Shown here one piece after another: positions 10,602 to 21,314 of a stretch of DNA of 64,000 nucleotides. Origin of the DNA: Hanleya hanleyi. Taxonomy: Eukaryota > Mollusca > Polyplacophora > Lepidopleurida > Hanleyidae. The first letter of the stretch is position 1; every line of letters starts with the position of its first letter. The stretch lies in contig JAVTVY010020247.1 of NCBI GenBank assembly GCA_036873755.1, forward strand, positions 1 to 64,000. Reading direction: 5' to 3'. The notes below the pieces were generated by a model. It did not search any database. It saw only the letters and a program-made list of their open reading frames with translations, and was not told the DNA's origin. The position numbers were made by a program, and so were the translations under genes.

Positions 10602-11032
10602 ATGTCACGGTGCAACACCTGGTCTGTGAAGGTATCTTCACTGAGTACTTTATTTCCACAGGTTACGTCTGAGAGTGAAACTGCCCCCTTTTCTAAACAA
10701 AATGTGTCAAACCTTTGTACTAAAGCTTTGCAAAAGCATCAGATAAATCCGATAGATATCGACATAGACCAAATGATTCCGGCTTTGACGTCAAAACTAA
10801 AGAAAGTTCATGCTGAAATTACCCGCACTCGACCAAAAGGCGGAGACCAGATGTGCAAGTTAATGTCTAAATTTGACACTTCGTAATACAGCCTAAATGT
10901 TGGCTACCTGTCGTTTTCACCTTTGCGAAAAAACATGACGAACGCCTTAGAAAAGGAGCAGAAGAAAACTTTATCAAGCCTTATATCGAAAGTATAAGAA
11001 AGGCCAAAGTTCTAACACAGAAACAATTATAA
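10602..11032 (+). pseudogene. Probable N-terminal pieces of the CCHC transposase-like gene
   Basis: Frame 10602-10886 (SKQNVSNLCTKALQ..., MIPALTSKLKKVHAEI) is followed, in another frame, by 10889-11032 (KKHDERLRKGAEENFIKPYI). Both are lysine-rich and helical and lie on the same strand just upstream of the recognisable transposase-like core. I infer they are upstream exons or frameshifted coding sequence of that gene. No motif proves it. Confidence 0.35.
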
Positions 11033-11169
11033 TTTACAAATAGGGTTCAGAAAACCAACTTCTGTGACTAAAAGCTTGTTTCAGAAGGAGTAAATTTGCT
11101 ACTCCGTCGAGATACTCGCGGTCCCATAGATTCCGAAGCAATCGGCATTGAAGGGAACGGTGCAAGGCA

Positions 11170-12497
11170 TTGTCTTTTCTCCAAAGCGACGGATTATCCC
11201 CAGTAACACTAACGTTGAAAAGCGAAGAAAATGTTCAAACAATACGCTTATCACAAACGAACGACGCCACAAGTTCACCATCAGATTCAGAAACTATCGA
11301 CAAGCTGGTATATATAAAAGACCGCTTCAATATATCGGACGCTGCGATGCAGGAGTTAGCAATGAATGTTGATGACATGCCGAGCTCGAACAAAATTTTC
11401 AAGCGGGTACAAGAAATAAACGATTATTCGTAAATCAAACAGATGCCATCTGCATCTATTGCAGGTGCTCAACAGTCACTAAAAACCAAATTAGAAAACA
11501 GAATTAGACAACTTCTTCAATCCACAGGATCAGAGGTTCGGATTAAGGATTAGGTTAGAGTTAAACTTAGTGGCGACGGGACTAAGTGTGGCGACGGGAC
11601 TAAGTTTGGTAGGCGCAATCATATGATCAATTTCACGTTCACAGTCCTAGATGAAGTAGACTGCCAGGGATACAAGGGTAACCATCTACTTGCTGTTTTC
11701 AAAGCAGATGAATCGTATAACGATCTCAAGTTTGCGCTAGCTGATATCATTGACGAAGCGAAGCAACTTCACTCACTTACGGTTGATGGTGAAACGTTCA
11801 CCATTAATTTCTTCCTGGGAGGGGATCTAAAATTCTTGAATACCGTTTGTGGTATTGATTCTTGTTCAGCAACTTATATCTGCCTGTGGTGCAAGTGCCC
11901 AAAAGATCTAAGGTTTGATACCAATCTGGATTGGTCAGACGGGGCAAGGACAGTGGAGGAAAAACAAAATTGGCCAGTTAAAAACAAGTTCAATTGTAGT
12001 CGCGAACCATTATTTGGTTTTATACCCCTCACAAATGTTGTTCCAGACACCCTTCACCTTAGGCTTCGATTGAGTGACCAATTGATAAAGCATCTCATCG
12101 CAGAATTAAGGAAACTCGACAATACTGACAGAGCTGGTAGTAAGTATATACCAGCCAAATGTAAACATATACAGACGTTCGAGTCATTTGTGGGTTCCCT
12201 GCACATAGATTTCAGATTTCTAAACGACAAAGAATCGGGAAGGTTTACATTTAGGGATTTTACAGGTCCTGAACACAGAAAGATATCCGCTAGTATCGCG
12301 ATAGACGACCTAATTCCAGGGCACCCTATGTTGGGAAAAATAAAGTACCTCTGGGCTGAACTGAACCAGATCTGTTTGCTTCTTGAGCAGAAGCATTTCA
12401 CATCAGACCAAACTAACTCTTTAACTGAAAGAGGAAAATCTTGGGTTAAAACCTTCGCGGGAGTTTACCAAACGCGTGATGTTACGCCATACATGCA
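11170..12497 (+). pseudogene. Transposase-like gene, N-terminal and core part
   Basis: A single frame runs from 11170 to 12497 with two in-frame stops (TAA 11431-11433, TAG 11551-11553). In order it carries KDRFNISDAAMQEL, VKLSGDGTK (candidate first catalytic Asp), FTFTVLDE, FFLGGDLKFLN, CGIDSCSATYICLWCKC (Cys cluster), VVPDTLHLRLRLSD (candidate Asp) and WVKTFAGVYQTRDVTPYMH. I recognise this as a large uncharacterised protein family common in cnidarian and mollusc genomes. The spacing of Asp, Cys pair and Asp suggests an RNase H-fold DDE transposase, perhaps distantly related to the RAG1/Transib group; that relationship is inference. An 18-bp in-frame duplication (GDGTKCGDGTKFG) sits right at the SGDGT motif. 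The gene is cut at 12497 by the hAT element and resumes at 16333. Confidence 0.65.
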
Positions 12498-15400
12498 CAG
12501 GGATCGTTTTTCGACGGGAATCCGATTCTCTTATTATTCCCGTAAATTCGCCATACGCGAATCCAAGTGGATTCCCGTAACATCAAGTCAAATTAAAAAT
12601 AATTGTATACTTTTAATTCTCTTGTAAATGACACAAACTTGATTATCTTCGACGATCAGCGAAACAGGAAGTCCAAAACTCGCTCCAAGCGCACTACCCA
12701 CGAAATTATCGGACTATTTGCGCATACGGCAACGGAATTAAGCCTGCCATAAAGTAATGTGCTAAAGGGAGACAATTCTTCCGTAACTGCAGTACCGGTT
12801 AACAAAGAATATTGGCAGTTCGTTGCAAATTACTGATGCCGTCACTGTTCATATCAATCGGAATAATCACAAGATCTCTTCCCATGTGTAGATATGAATT
12901 CGTTTGCTTGTTATTCTGTTTACGGTGAAGTAATGACAATTCATGTGAAATTTTTTCCACGCACATTTTCCGGACTCCATGCTGGTTCTAAATTTTAACA
13001 ATCACGTATAAAGTCTGTCTGTTCGTCTTCTCACGATGAGCGCGGAGAAGGACTCACTTTCTGAGAAAGGAAAGCCGATTTCAGTTTATTCCTGTGAATT
13101 ATGGCCGAAACATATTAAAGAGACATTTGAATTTGAGAAAAACGAATCTGACACAAAGATGATCCGTGCAATTTGTAAAATTTGTCGAAAGAACTGCGAC
13201 AAATTGGTATCAATGTGCCATGGCAGGATAGCCCAAGATGTCGAAACTTATGGGCGTCAGGGTACATCTCACCTTCTCTTACCAAACTTATAGAGACATA
13301 TAGATAGCAAATGTCATGGGAAAGCACTTGAACTAGAAAATGGGCCACAACTGATTTCAAATCAGTCTACTTTGGACAAAACTTTCATCGTTGGTACACA
13401 AGCTGCCATTAAACAATGTTCCACGATACTAAATGTAGCTTGGTATATCGCAGAAAATGAACGTCCATTCAAAGATTTCCCCAAATTATGTACGCTAATG
13501 GGTGAAAATGGCGTCCAGATAGCTGAAACGTCCACAGATGACCGGAGTGCAAAAGCATTCTGCCACATTCTAGCCAGAGAAATGATAGAGGAAGTAAAAA
13601 CTTCTGTAAAAGACTCAATTTTTTTTCATTTCTGGTAGATGGATCGACAGTCTTCAAACGGAAGATATCTCATGGAGGAGAACTGATGTATGTAAGAACT
13701 GCAGTTGATCTAGTTCCCAAAATAGAACTGTTCGATTTTATTTCCATGTAACAGTACGTCAGCGCAAGTGCTATTAACCTCAAACACGGCATAACTGTTA
13801 GCATGTTGACACTCTTGTGGGACAATCCCACAAGCTGGAAGACCTGTGAGCACGAAGAGGACTGTGACTGTGAGATTAGGGAAATTCCAACTGCTGACAT
13901 TCCGATCGCAAAACTTGACAAGGCCATGGACCCACACAAGTCAAAACTCATAGGCGCATCAGCAGATGGTGCAGCAGTAACCTTTGGTTCACGCAAAGGA
14001 GTGATGTCTCTGCTGAAGCAAGATATACCATGGTTTGTGGCAATACACTGCATAAGCCATCGTTTTGAACTGGCCATTGCTGATGCAACCGAAGACACAA
14101 ATTCCGCGAAATTGATGATTTTCTGGACGCAATTTATCTTCATTTTCGCAACTCTCCAAAAGAATGGGCAGGTGTTGAAGCAGCGGCTGAAACGCTTGAA
14201 TGTCGCACTTGTCAACCACCACGGTCAAGTGGCAGCAGATTCATTTCATTCCGATTCAGAGCTCTGAAATCACTCATCATCAACTGGGCTGTAATTGCCA
14301 ACTCCTTTTCAAATCAAGCATCATCCGTTGACGACTCTGACAACAGCGACAAGGCAAAGGGATTTCTCATGTCACTGTTGGATGGGCAGTTCTTAAGACG
14401 ATGCTGGGCATACAAGGACATCCTTGCCGTCGCGTCAAAAACATGTCAAAAACTCAAAATATTGCTCAAGCACTTACGGAACTTGCCACAATGAAAGTTG
14501 CCATGCTGCAACTCCTGGAGGTCCCAGGGGAAAATGAAGAAGAAATCCTATCTAAATTTCGCGAGGCCCCTCAGCCACAAACGCAGTTTATCCATCACGC
14601 GTAACTCGAAGCACCGATGATGTCGACGAGCTTGTTAAAACACTGCAACGTGTAAAGAAGCGAAACTATGACGGAACATTGATTGACAACGAGGACAGCG
14701 ACACCGTCACGTGTCCGACACAAAACTGTGTACGGAACCCATCACCGTAAAGCGCTGTTCCGCTGCCATTGCATCTACTCCACAGGAGCGATCACACGTT
14801 GTTGGTAGAATCCTAGAGGCCACTGAAAATCGGGTTGAAGAGTTCGAGAGCAATGCAAGTGTTCTGAATCATCTCCTTTGGATTCACGTTTCTTCCTGGC
14901 CAGTGTGTGGCAACAGAAAGCCATCCAATGAGGAACTCAAGCACATTCGTGAGTTCCAGAACACGGATTTGTCAGCCATAATTGAACATTATGCTGAACC
15001 TCTCAAATCTGCTTCAGAACAGTTCTCAAAACAAAAGGCCCTGAAACAATTTCAGGATCTAAAGCTGAAACGAGCGTTGGCTCCTGCACTGCGAGAGATG
15101 TCATCTGATTCATACTGGCCGTACGTGTTCACATCTGAAACTGACAAACGTGATCTGTTTCTAGTGGTTGAGCTTGTCATGGTACTTCCTTTCAGTGAAA
15201 AGTGTCGTATTACAGCAGACTAGGATATCTCTGTCGCACACAACCGTGACAGATCTTCTCCACTTCAGTACTGGCAGGGGGGAATGCACCGCGACTAGGA
15301 AACACCGTCTTGTCAAAAAAGCTGCAACCAACTTCGTCAGTGGCGCAGACGGAAAGGTTCCTGGAACCGGACTGAGCAAGAGGGTGAATAAACTGTTCTT

Positions 15401-16332
15401 GCATACAGGATCTTGACGAAGAAGATGACGACGACGTCTGCTCAGACCCGCACCGGCTGTGAATGGGATTTGGATGAAATTCCACCGGACATCATCGAAA
15501 ATAATTATGATGTTCCTAGTGGAAGTGACAGTGGTGAGACATACAATGACGAACAAGATGTACCGGTAATCATACTGTAACATTTATTAGACTCATGATA
15601 CTGTGGGAGTCGCACAGTGTCACGCGGACAGACAGCTTGACAGGTAGTGATGAAGCTATCTAAACGATGGCTTTCATGTTGATTTTATTCAATGAATGAA
15701 AATTAAATGATGGTCGTGAGTAAAGAAAATGTTCTTGCAATGTTTTAAGCTTATTGAATGGGTTCATCACTCAACAGTTGGTATTTCATTGACACTGAAA
15801 TACATCAATGTTTCTAGTTCTCATTGACAATCGACTCTGATAAGGACACTAGTTACATATCAATGTTGTTACAGTTATAAGTTGTTTATCCGAGTTCTTG
15901 GTAGTGTTATTTTGTTTCAAATTAACAGTGAACTGTGATGCTTCTCATCTAGTCGAGATGTTTATCTTGTGAGTTTGCTTTCGCCAAATACTGTGTCCTA
16001 TAATACCGGTACTAGTCATTTCGCACTGACTCTAATTTGACTACGCCCTTGATAGAACTGGATTTGAACTTAAGAATTTGTTCTTTTTGTCATAATTGGA
16101 GCTGAAAGTTAGAAATTTACTATATATTGTTCAAGCATTTTATTGACATTTCTTCGGGTTGTCAAATTGAAATAAAAGAAAACTCCGAATATTGATATAA
16201 TTCAACATGTTTATTAGCTCACTCACATTACTGGCATTCTTGTAATTCACGACGATTCCCGTGGATTCCCGTGTGACTGAATTACGGGAATCCATTTGGA
16301 TTCTGGTTAAATTTGACGAAAAACGAGCCCTG
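12498..16332 (+). mobile_element. hAT DNA transposon, full length but decayed
   Basis: Ends CAGGGATCGTTTTTCG (12498-12513) and CGAAAAACGAGCCCTG (16317-16332) are inverted copies at 15 of 16 positions. Subterminal GAATCC-AAGTGGATTCCCGTAA blocks also pair with GGATTCCCGTAATTCA-type sequence at the right end. The insertion is flanked by CATGCA at 12492-12497 and 16333-16338; hAT duplications are normally 8 bp, so two flanking bases have probably diverged. It contains a BED-finger hAT transposase remnant and interrupts the transposase-like gene just after its VTPYMH motif. Confidence 0.9.
13036..15580 (+). pseudogene. hAT transposase with BED zinc finger, disrupted
   Basis: 13036 opens with MSAEKDSLSEKGKP and reads into a BED finger: CKICRKNC, then GTSHLLLPNL, an in-frame TAG, RHIDSKCH. 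The catalytic region continues with FSFLVDGST after a frameshift in the T-run near 13621, then YVRTAVDLVPKIELFDFISM and a TAA at 13749. The frame 13803-14267 holds GASADGAAVTFGSRKGVM and AIHCISHRFELAIADA, hallmark hAT blocks resembling the ZNF862/SCAND3-like clade. The C-terminal part (14711-15223) ends in VVELVMVLPFSEKC, the hAT dimerisation region, followed by an acidic tail to the stop near 15580. At least four frame breaks make it non-functional. Confidence 0.85.
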
Positions 16333-16568
16333 CATGCATACACGGATGTGTGGCCGAATTCAGACAGCAGGCCCTGGAAAAGCTGAATGGCATAACGACG
16401 GGTTGGTACTTTAGGGTAGCGTCTCATAAAAATAAAAGTGAAGCTTACAAGCAAATTTTGTTGAAGCAAAACCGCATTGAGCCCTTTGCGAAAAGGTCCC
16501 CAAAGTTCACACCCACGTGTAGCTTCTGCAAGCTAATAGGTCACACAAAGCGAACGTGCAAATCAAAG
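16333..16568 (+). pseudogene. Transposase-like gene, C-terminal part with CCHC knuckle
   Basis: Resumes immediately after the hAT right end. It reads EFRQQALEKLN (Glu in LEKLN is a candidate last catalytic residue), then a lysine-rich stretch and CSFCKLIGHTKRTC, a C-x2-C-x4-H-x4-C zinc knuckle. The coding frame here is shifted by one relative to the part before the hAT insertion. It is broken again by the (GA)n tail of a minus-strand LINE inserted at 16567, so the visible end RERERIKV is LINE tail, not gene. Confidence 0.65.
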
Positions 16569-16689
16569 AAGAGAGAGAGAGAGAGAATTAAGGTTTAATG
16601 TCGCGTTCAGCAATATTTCAGCTATATAGCGACGATCAAACAAAATTCTAAGTAATCAAGTCACTAACTTAGTAATCTAACGCATTAAA

Positions 16690-18196
16690 ACATACACACA
16701 TTAAAACTTATGTAACAGCTCGATTTCTCTCAAATAACCCAAGATGCAGTCCTCTCTCACCCGACTAAAAAGATCTTCCAAAGTAGTCGCTCGATAAAAA
16801 GCATCTCTTACAATCTTAAAATCTATGCATTCGATAAGAATATGTTTCACCGTGAGATCTTCATGGCATGGAACACACCTTCGGACTGGCTCTTTTTTAA
16901 GTAAATGTTCGTGAGATAATCGTGTATGGCCGATTCTACATCGCCTGATCATGGTTTGATCGAAACGTTTCTGGCTGTTCAGATGAGTATAGCCTACGTT
17001 TTTTTTAACTAATGAAGTTTGTTATTATTCACAGCGTCCCATAAAAATTAATACATCCGTCTCACATAAGTACAAATAGAGGACCCGAGATCGCTATATG
17101 GGATTCCAACAGGATCAATCTCATCATCTAGGGCTGCCTTAGCCATCCTATCAGCCTCAGTATTACCTTTGATGCCAACGTGACTAGGCAACCAACAGAA
17201 CGCAATATCAATCTGTTGGTCAAATCTACAGTCATGTAGTTGTAGAATACTCAAGATAGTGCGATGAGTTGAAGTTCCACTTTTAATCGCTTGGAGGCAT
17301 AAAAGTGAATCTGAGAATATACTATTGCAGTGATAGTTTAATTCTTCGAAGTTCTAAAGGAAATTCATCTGCTTCGACATATAAGCTTTCTTTACGCGAT
17401 GTTCTAAACGCTCCAAGGCAAAGTCTTAGTCCTTGATGGAGAATAGGATCTAGCTTTGCCAAGTTTGACTTGCTTGCAACGTTGTAAACAATAGAGCCAT
17501 AATCAAGTTTGGAACGAGCAAGTGATCGATATAAATGGAGAAGTGTTTTCTGATCTCCTCCCACTTATAGTTGGCAACTACCTTCAACAAATCAAGAGCT
17601 TTCGTGCACTTAGCTTTCAAGCAATTTATATGCGATTTGAATGTTAGTCGGTGGTCAAACAACATTCCTAAGAATTTTACCTCTTTTACCACTTTGATCT
17701 CAGTTCCATCTAATGTTAGTACTGGATCTTTGTGCTGGAAATATTTTCTGCAAAAGTGTATACAATTTGTTTTAACTCTGGAGAATTTGAAGCCATTTTC
17801 TAGACACCATTTCTGAATTCTATTCACACAAAGTTGTAATGTTCTCTCAATATTGTGTATACTTTTTCCACTGCACGAAATGTTGAAATCGTCTACAAAG
17901 AGTGAACCATCGATTGATTTATTCAAAACTTCCGCTAAGACATGGTTGTACCCAACCGAACTTGGAATTGTCTATCATTCAAAAAATTGGATATGAAAAT
18001 GGGTAAACGGCCCTTTAATCCCATAGTATGAAGGTCTTTTAGAATTCCGTATTTCCGTGTAGTATCATAGGCTTTTTCTAAATCAAAAAAGATCGATACT
18101 ACATGTTCATTCTTGGCGAAAGCATTCTTGATAGGAATCTAATCTGACTAAATGGTCAATGGTACTTCTATTTTTACGGAAACTAGCTTGAATATC
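16690..18196 (-). pseudogene. LINE ORF2: RT C-half, RNase H, Cys/His tail
   Basis: From the right: FRKNRSTIDHLVRL, SIFFDLEKAYDTTRKYGIL (RT fingers and first catalytic Asp), GRLPIFISNFLNDRQF, then a deletion removing the PQGSIL block. Next come FVDDFNISCSGKSIHN (catalytic Asp pair, near 17885-17899) and VKFLGMLFDHRLTFKSHI. A frameshift near 17555 precedes LYRSLARSKLDYGSIVYN. RNase H shows FCWLPSHVGIKGNTEADRMA (17254-17048). The tail has MIRRCRIGHTRLSHEHLL and CVPCHEDLTVKHILIEC (16952-16701), a putative zinc-binding C-terminus. Several frame breaks; the protein cannot be made. Confidence 0.85.
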
Positions 18197-18205
18197 ATTC
18201 ATTCA

Positions 18206-18890
18206 TGGGATGTTTCTTTGTTTATAGAGTTGCTTGAATTTCTCGTTAAAAATATCTATGTGAAATTTGGCAACACAATATATCAACAGCATATAGGTAT
18301 TCCAATGGGTACTAATTGCGCACACCTGTTGGCTGACCTATATCTGTTCTCTTATGAATATGACTATATGCAGGCGCTTACAAAAACCGATCCATTCAAA
18401 GCCTGTTCCTTCTCATTCACCAAACGCTATTTTGACGATCTTCTCGCTGTGGATAATCGCTATATAAATGACGCAGTGAAGGATATATATCCACCTTCAC
18501 TGGATTTGAAGGAAACTACAGATAGCCATACAGGCACATTATATTTAGACCTATATCTCTATAAAAATGAAGCCGGCCTTCTCTCTTGTCGACTGTATGA
18601 CAAAAGAGATGATTACAATTTCGGCATCGTAAACTATCCCTTTCTGGACAGTAATATTCCAGTGGGACCTGCATATGGCGTATACATATCACGCCTAGTC
18701 GCATTTGCTAGCTCCTGTGTTAAATGTGACGATTTTAATCAACGTCACAAAACATTGTTGCAGAAACTTATAAAACAGGGCTACACCACCAAGCGCTCCA
18801 CTCAAACTTTCTCAAATTTGGCGATACATATCGCATGATGATAGCAAAATACGAGCGTAGCGTGCAAGATCTATGGCGTTACATTTCGTA
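18206..18890 (+). pseudogene. Penelope-like reverse transcriptase, partial
   Basis: Longest RT copy of the family here: YVKFGNTIYQQHIGIPMGTN (RT palm entry), LADLYLFSYEYDYMQAL, RYFDDLLAVDN (catalytic box; YIDD in other copies, here F-D-D), KDIYPPSLDLKETTDS, LYLDLYLYKNEAG, YDKRDDYNFGIVNYPF, VYISRLVAFASSC, CDDFNQRHKTLLQKL. A frameshift near 18795 precedes the tail YERSVQDLWRYIS. The GIPMGTNC...YIDDLL pattern is shared with Penelope-like RTs of many invertebrates. No GIY-YIG motif is visible because the N-terminus is missing and nothing follows the RT. Confidence 0.75.
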
Positions 18891-19148
18891 ACTTGTGTCT
18901 AATTCCGCTTACCCGGGACTAGGGGCCGTATGAATCCATGTACTTCAAGATCCTCATGGTACTCATATGAACAATCAAAATCAAAGCGTGACTGAGATAC
19001 ATCATTCTTTAGATGACGACTTTACAACGAATATTATGGATTAAGAATACTGATCAGCGACTCGGATTTGATATTTTTGAAACATCATTATGTCTTGCCG
19101 TCATCATTGAAAACTGTTGATCGCTTCTCTCTTGCAGGAAACAAGCCT

Positions 19149-19407
19149 ACCATGAGGATCTTGAAGTACATGGGTTCATACGGCCCCTAGTCCCGGGTAA
19201 GCGGAATTAGACACAAGTTACGAAATGTAACGCCATAGATCTTGCACGCTACACTCGTATTTTGCTATCATCATGCGATATATATCGCCAAATTTGAGAA
19301 AGTCTGAGTGGAGCGCTTGGTGGTGTAGACCTGTTTTATAAGTTTCTGCAACAATGTTTTGTGACGTTGATTAAAATCGTCACATTTAACACAGGATCTA
19401 GCAAATG
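19149..19407 (-). mobile_element. Inverted Penelope-like segment inside a sister copy
   Basis: 259 bp matching the minus strand of the same family, from CATGAGGATCTTGAAGTAC to AGGATCTAGCAAATG. It joins abruptly to the host copy at GAAACAAGCCTA and ATTGTCTTTTTG. Either a second insertion or an inversion formed during reverse transcription. Confidence 0.75.
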
Positions 19408-19535
19408 ATTGTCTTTTTGAATTTGGTGCTAATACTGTTATATGGAATATGGAATAGGTCTTTGGATTATGGACGCGGATATTCTTTAATGGACGACGGC
19501 TGAATTATGAATGACGGACCAGACGCTTGTAATCA

Positions 19536-20100
19536 GTAAGTTTCTTTTCAGTTTCTAGGTACCAAACAAGGCGATCATTTATCATGCGTTCCATTGTTTT
19601 ACAAACACAGCTAGTCAGTGAAATCGGACGATAATTACCAGAGTCTGTATGGTTACGGCCAGGCTTTGGTATTGGTATAACGATGGCATTATGCCATGAC
19701 GGTGGAAAGTCGTCTCTTGTTCAAAGTCTGTTGAATATGCGTAATAGAATTTCTAGAGAAGATTCCGGTAAATGTTTCAAAAGTTGATAATGAATATTAT
19801 CAGGGCCTGCAGCAGAATCATTAGCTTTCGAGAGAGAAGCATGAAGTTCATCAATTGTAAACATAGCGTTATAGCCTTCATGGTTACCGGAGGGGAATTT
19901 AATTTCATTTTTCTCTTCTCTTTTCTGGAAACTTTGAAATCTAGGTACATAATTATCTGATGAAGAATTTTTGGCAATTGTTTCGCCTAGCTTATTTGCA
20001 GTCTCTACTCTGTCAGTTAACACCTCATTTCCATCGTTGAGATGATGAACACTAGATTTGGAGCTTTTACCTTTTATTCTTTGGATCATATTCCCAACTT
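19536..20100 (-). pseudogene. LINE ORF2: RT N-terminal half
   Basis: Reads IKGKSSKSSVHHLNDGNEVL, IDELHASLSKANDSAAGPDN, HYQLLKHLPESSLEILLRIF, then (after a stop at 19721) WHNAIVIPIPKPGRNHTDSG, YRPISLTSCVCKTMERMI and LVWYLETEKKLT. These are the standard thumb-proximal blocks of non-LTR RTs (GPDxIxxxxLK, PKPGK, NYRPISL). It continues the copy interrupted at 19535. Confidence 0.85.
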
Positions 20101-20304
20101 TTATTATAGGAGTATGTGTTGACTCCTTGACTTGACCTTAGAAACATAATTTTTCCAAGAATCGCGTTTGTTCTGTTTCATGGTTCTACGAGCTTTAGCT
20201 CTAGTTACTCAGAGATCTTTCAAATTTTCAGAATTTGGATTTCGGTGGAAACACCATTCAGCTTTCTTCCTACGTTTCCTTGCCTCTTTGCAGTCATCAT
20301 TAAA

Positions 20305-21114
20305 TCATGTTTTTTTAATGTGTGCAACTCCTGAAGATGTGGGTATGGTTTGGTTGGAAATTTCAATCAGTATATCTGAGAATAGCTGTATAGGATCTGA
20401 AACATCAGCAAAAGAAACTGCTTGTAGTTCTTGTGAGCAAAGCTTCTCAAATTCTGACCAATTTGCTTTCTTGAAATATACCTTGTTAAAGGGTGAGGGT
20501 GGGGGGTCATCAGCAGAATGAACAGCTTTTAAAACAGTGGGAAAGTGATCACTTCCACAAAGGTCATCATGAACAGACCAAGAAAATTCTTCGAGTATAG
20601 GCAGGTCGCAAAGTGAGATATCTAAAGCTGAATAGGTTCCATGGGCTGTGGGAAAATGTGTATAAGAACCATCATTAAAAATACACAAAGAATTATTTGA
20701 TATAAAATCTTCAAGAACTTTTTCTTTACAATTCCCTTCTTTATCCCAAAAATTACTATGGCCATTAAAATCACCCATCAATAAACAAGGTTTAGGGAGC
20801 TGATCATATAGATTCTGAAGTTCCCTAGAACAGAGACCTCCAGATAAAGTTATGTACACCGTGCATAATGTGAATACAGAATTCAAAGTAAGGCGAACTG
20901 CTACAGCTTGTAAATCTGTCTTCAAATCAATAGGACTATGCAAAACACCCATTTTAACAAGTATTGAAGAGCCGCCTGTAGCCTTTCCATGCTCTTGCAA
21001 AGCATAGGGATGATAGGGTGTATATTGCCGTAATTCAAATTTATTTTTATCTGCTTCTTTGAGAAAAGTTTCATTTAAACAGAAAGCTAAGAGTTCATAA
21101 TCCTGAGTTAACAA
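20305..21114 (-). CDS. LINE ORF2: apurinic-type endonuclease domain
   Basis: A 269-codon open stretch on the minus strand. It carries LAFCLNETFLKEADKN (metal-binding Glu region), VHSPIDLKTDLQAVAVRL, LCTVYITLSGG, LPKPCLLMGDFNGHSNFW (GDFNxH catalytic block, about 20760), SALDISLCD, and CGSDHFPTVL (SDHxP block, about 20550). These are the ordered motifs of APE-type endonucleases that nick target DNA for LINE integration. The domain is intact as read and is fused in the ancestral ORF2 to the RT further downstream; a stop and the RT-linker region follow. It is the best preserved coding segment in the window, but the whole ORF2 is broken. Confidence 0.85.
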   Translation of the reverse strand: MLTQDYELLAFCLNETFLKEADKNKFELRQYTPYHPYALQEHGKATGGSSILVKMGVLHSPIDLKTDLQAVAVRLTLNSVFTLCTVYITLSGGLCSRELQNLYDQLPKPCLLMGDFNGHSNFWDKEGNCKEKVLEDFISNNSLCIFNDGSYTHFPTAHGTYSALDISLCDLPILEEFSWSVHDDLCGSDHFPTVLKAVHSADDPPPSPFNKVYFKKANWSEFEKLCSQELQAVSFADVSDPIQLFSDILIEISNQTIPTSSGVAHIKKT

Positions 21115-21314
21115 CTGAAGCTCATGTAAATTTGGCCAAACTCCTCTGCAGTTCCATTGGAGGAGGGTTGGAGACTTATATAGCCCTCATTCTAGAGGGC
21201 TATATATTATTTAGCTATTGGAGACTGAGCCATTTTAGTCTATATGAAGAAATAACACACAAGAGTACAGATACTAGGAAATAGATTGTCAACTTAGCAA
21301 TTATGAACGTTTAA

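Larger units (their letters stand above)
18197..19534 (+). mobile_element. Penelope-like element inserted in the LINE RT gene
   Basis: The LINE reads ...GAAACTTACT up to the junction and resumes ATTCAAGCTAG on the other side, so its frame is restored by removing 18197-19534. Target duplication is at most about 4 bp (ATCA). The element is 5'-truncated in the RT and ends at the usual CTTGTAAT. Within its 3' region, 19149-19407 is an inverted copy of the element's own RT tail and UTR, replacing about 17 bp of the normal sequence. Confidence 0.8.

Noticed and set aside
15161..15583. 140-codon minus-strand frame
   Set aside because: It is the shadow of the hAT transposase C-terminus and acidic tail on the plus strand.
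16560..16598. RERERIKV protein tail
   Set aside because: Produced by reading through the (GA)n LINE tail; also seen at 30360-30390 and not part of the host gene.
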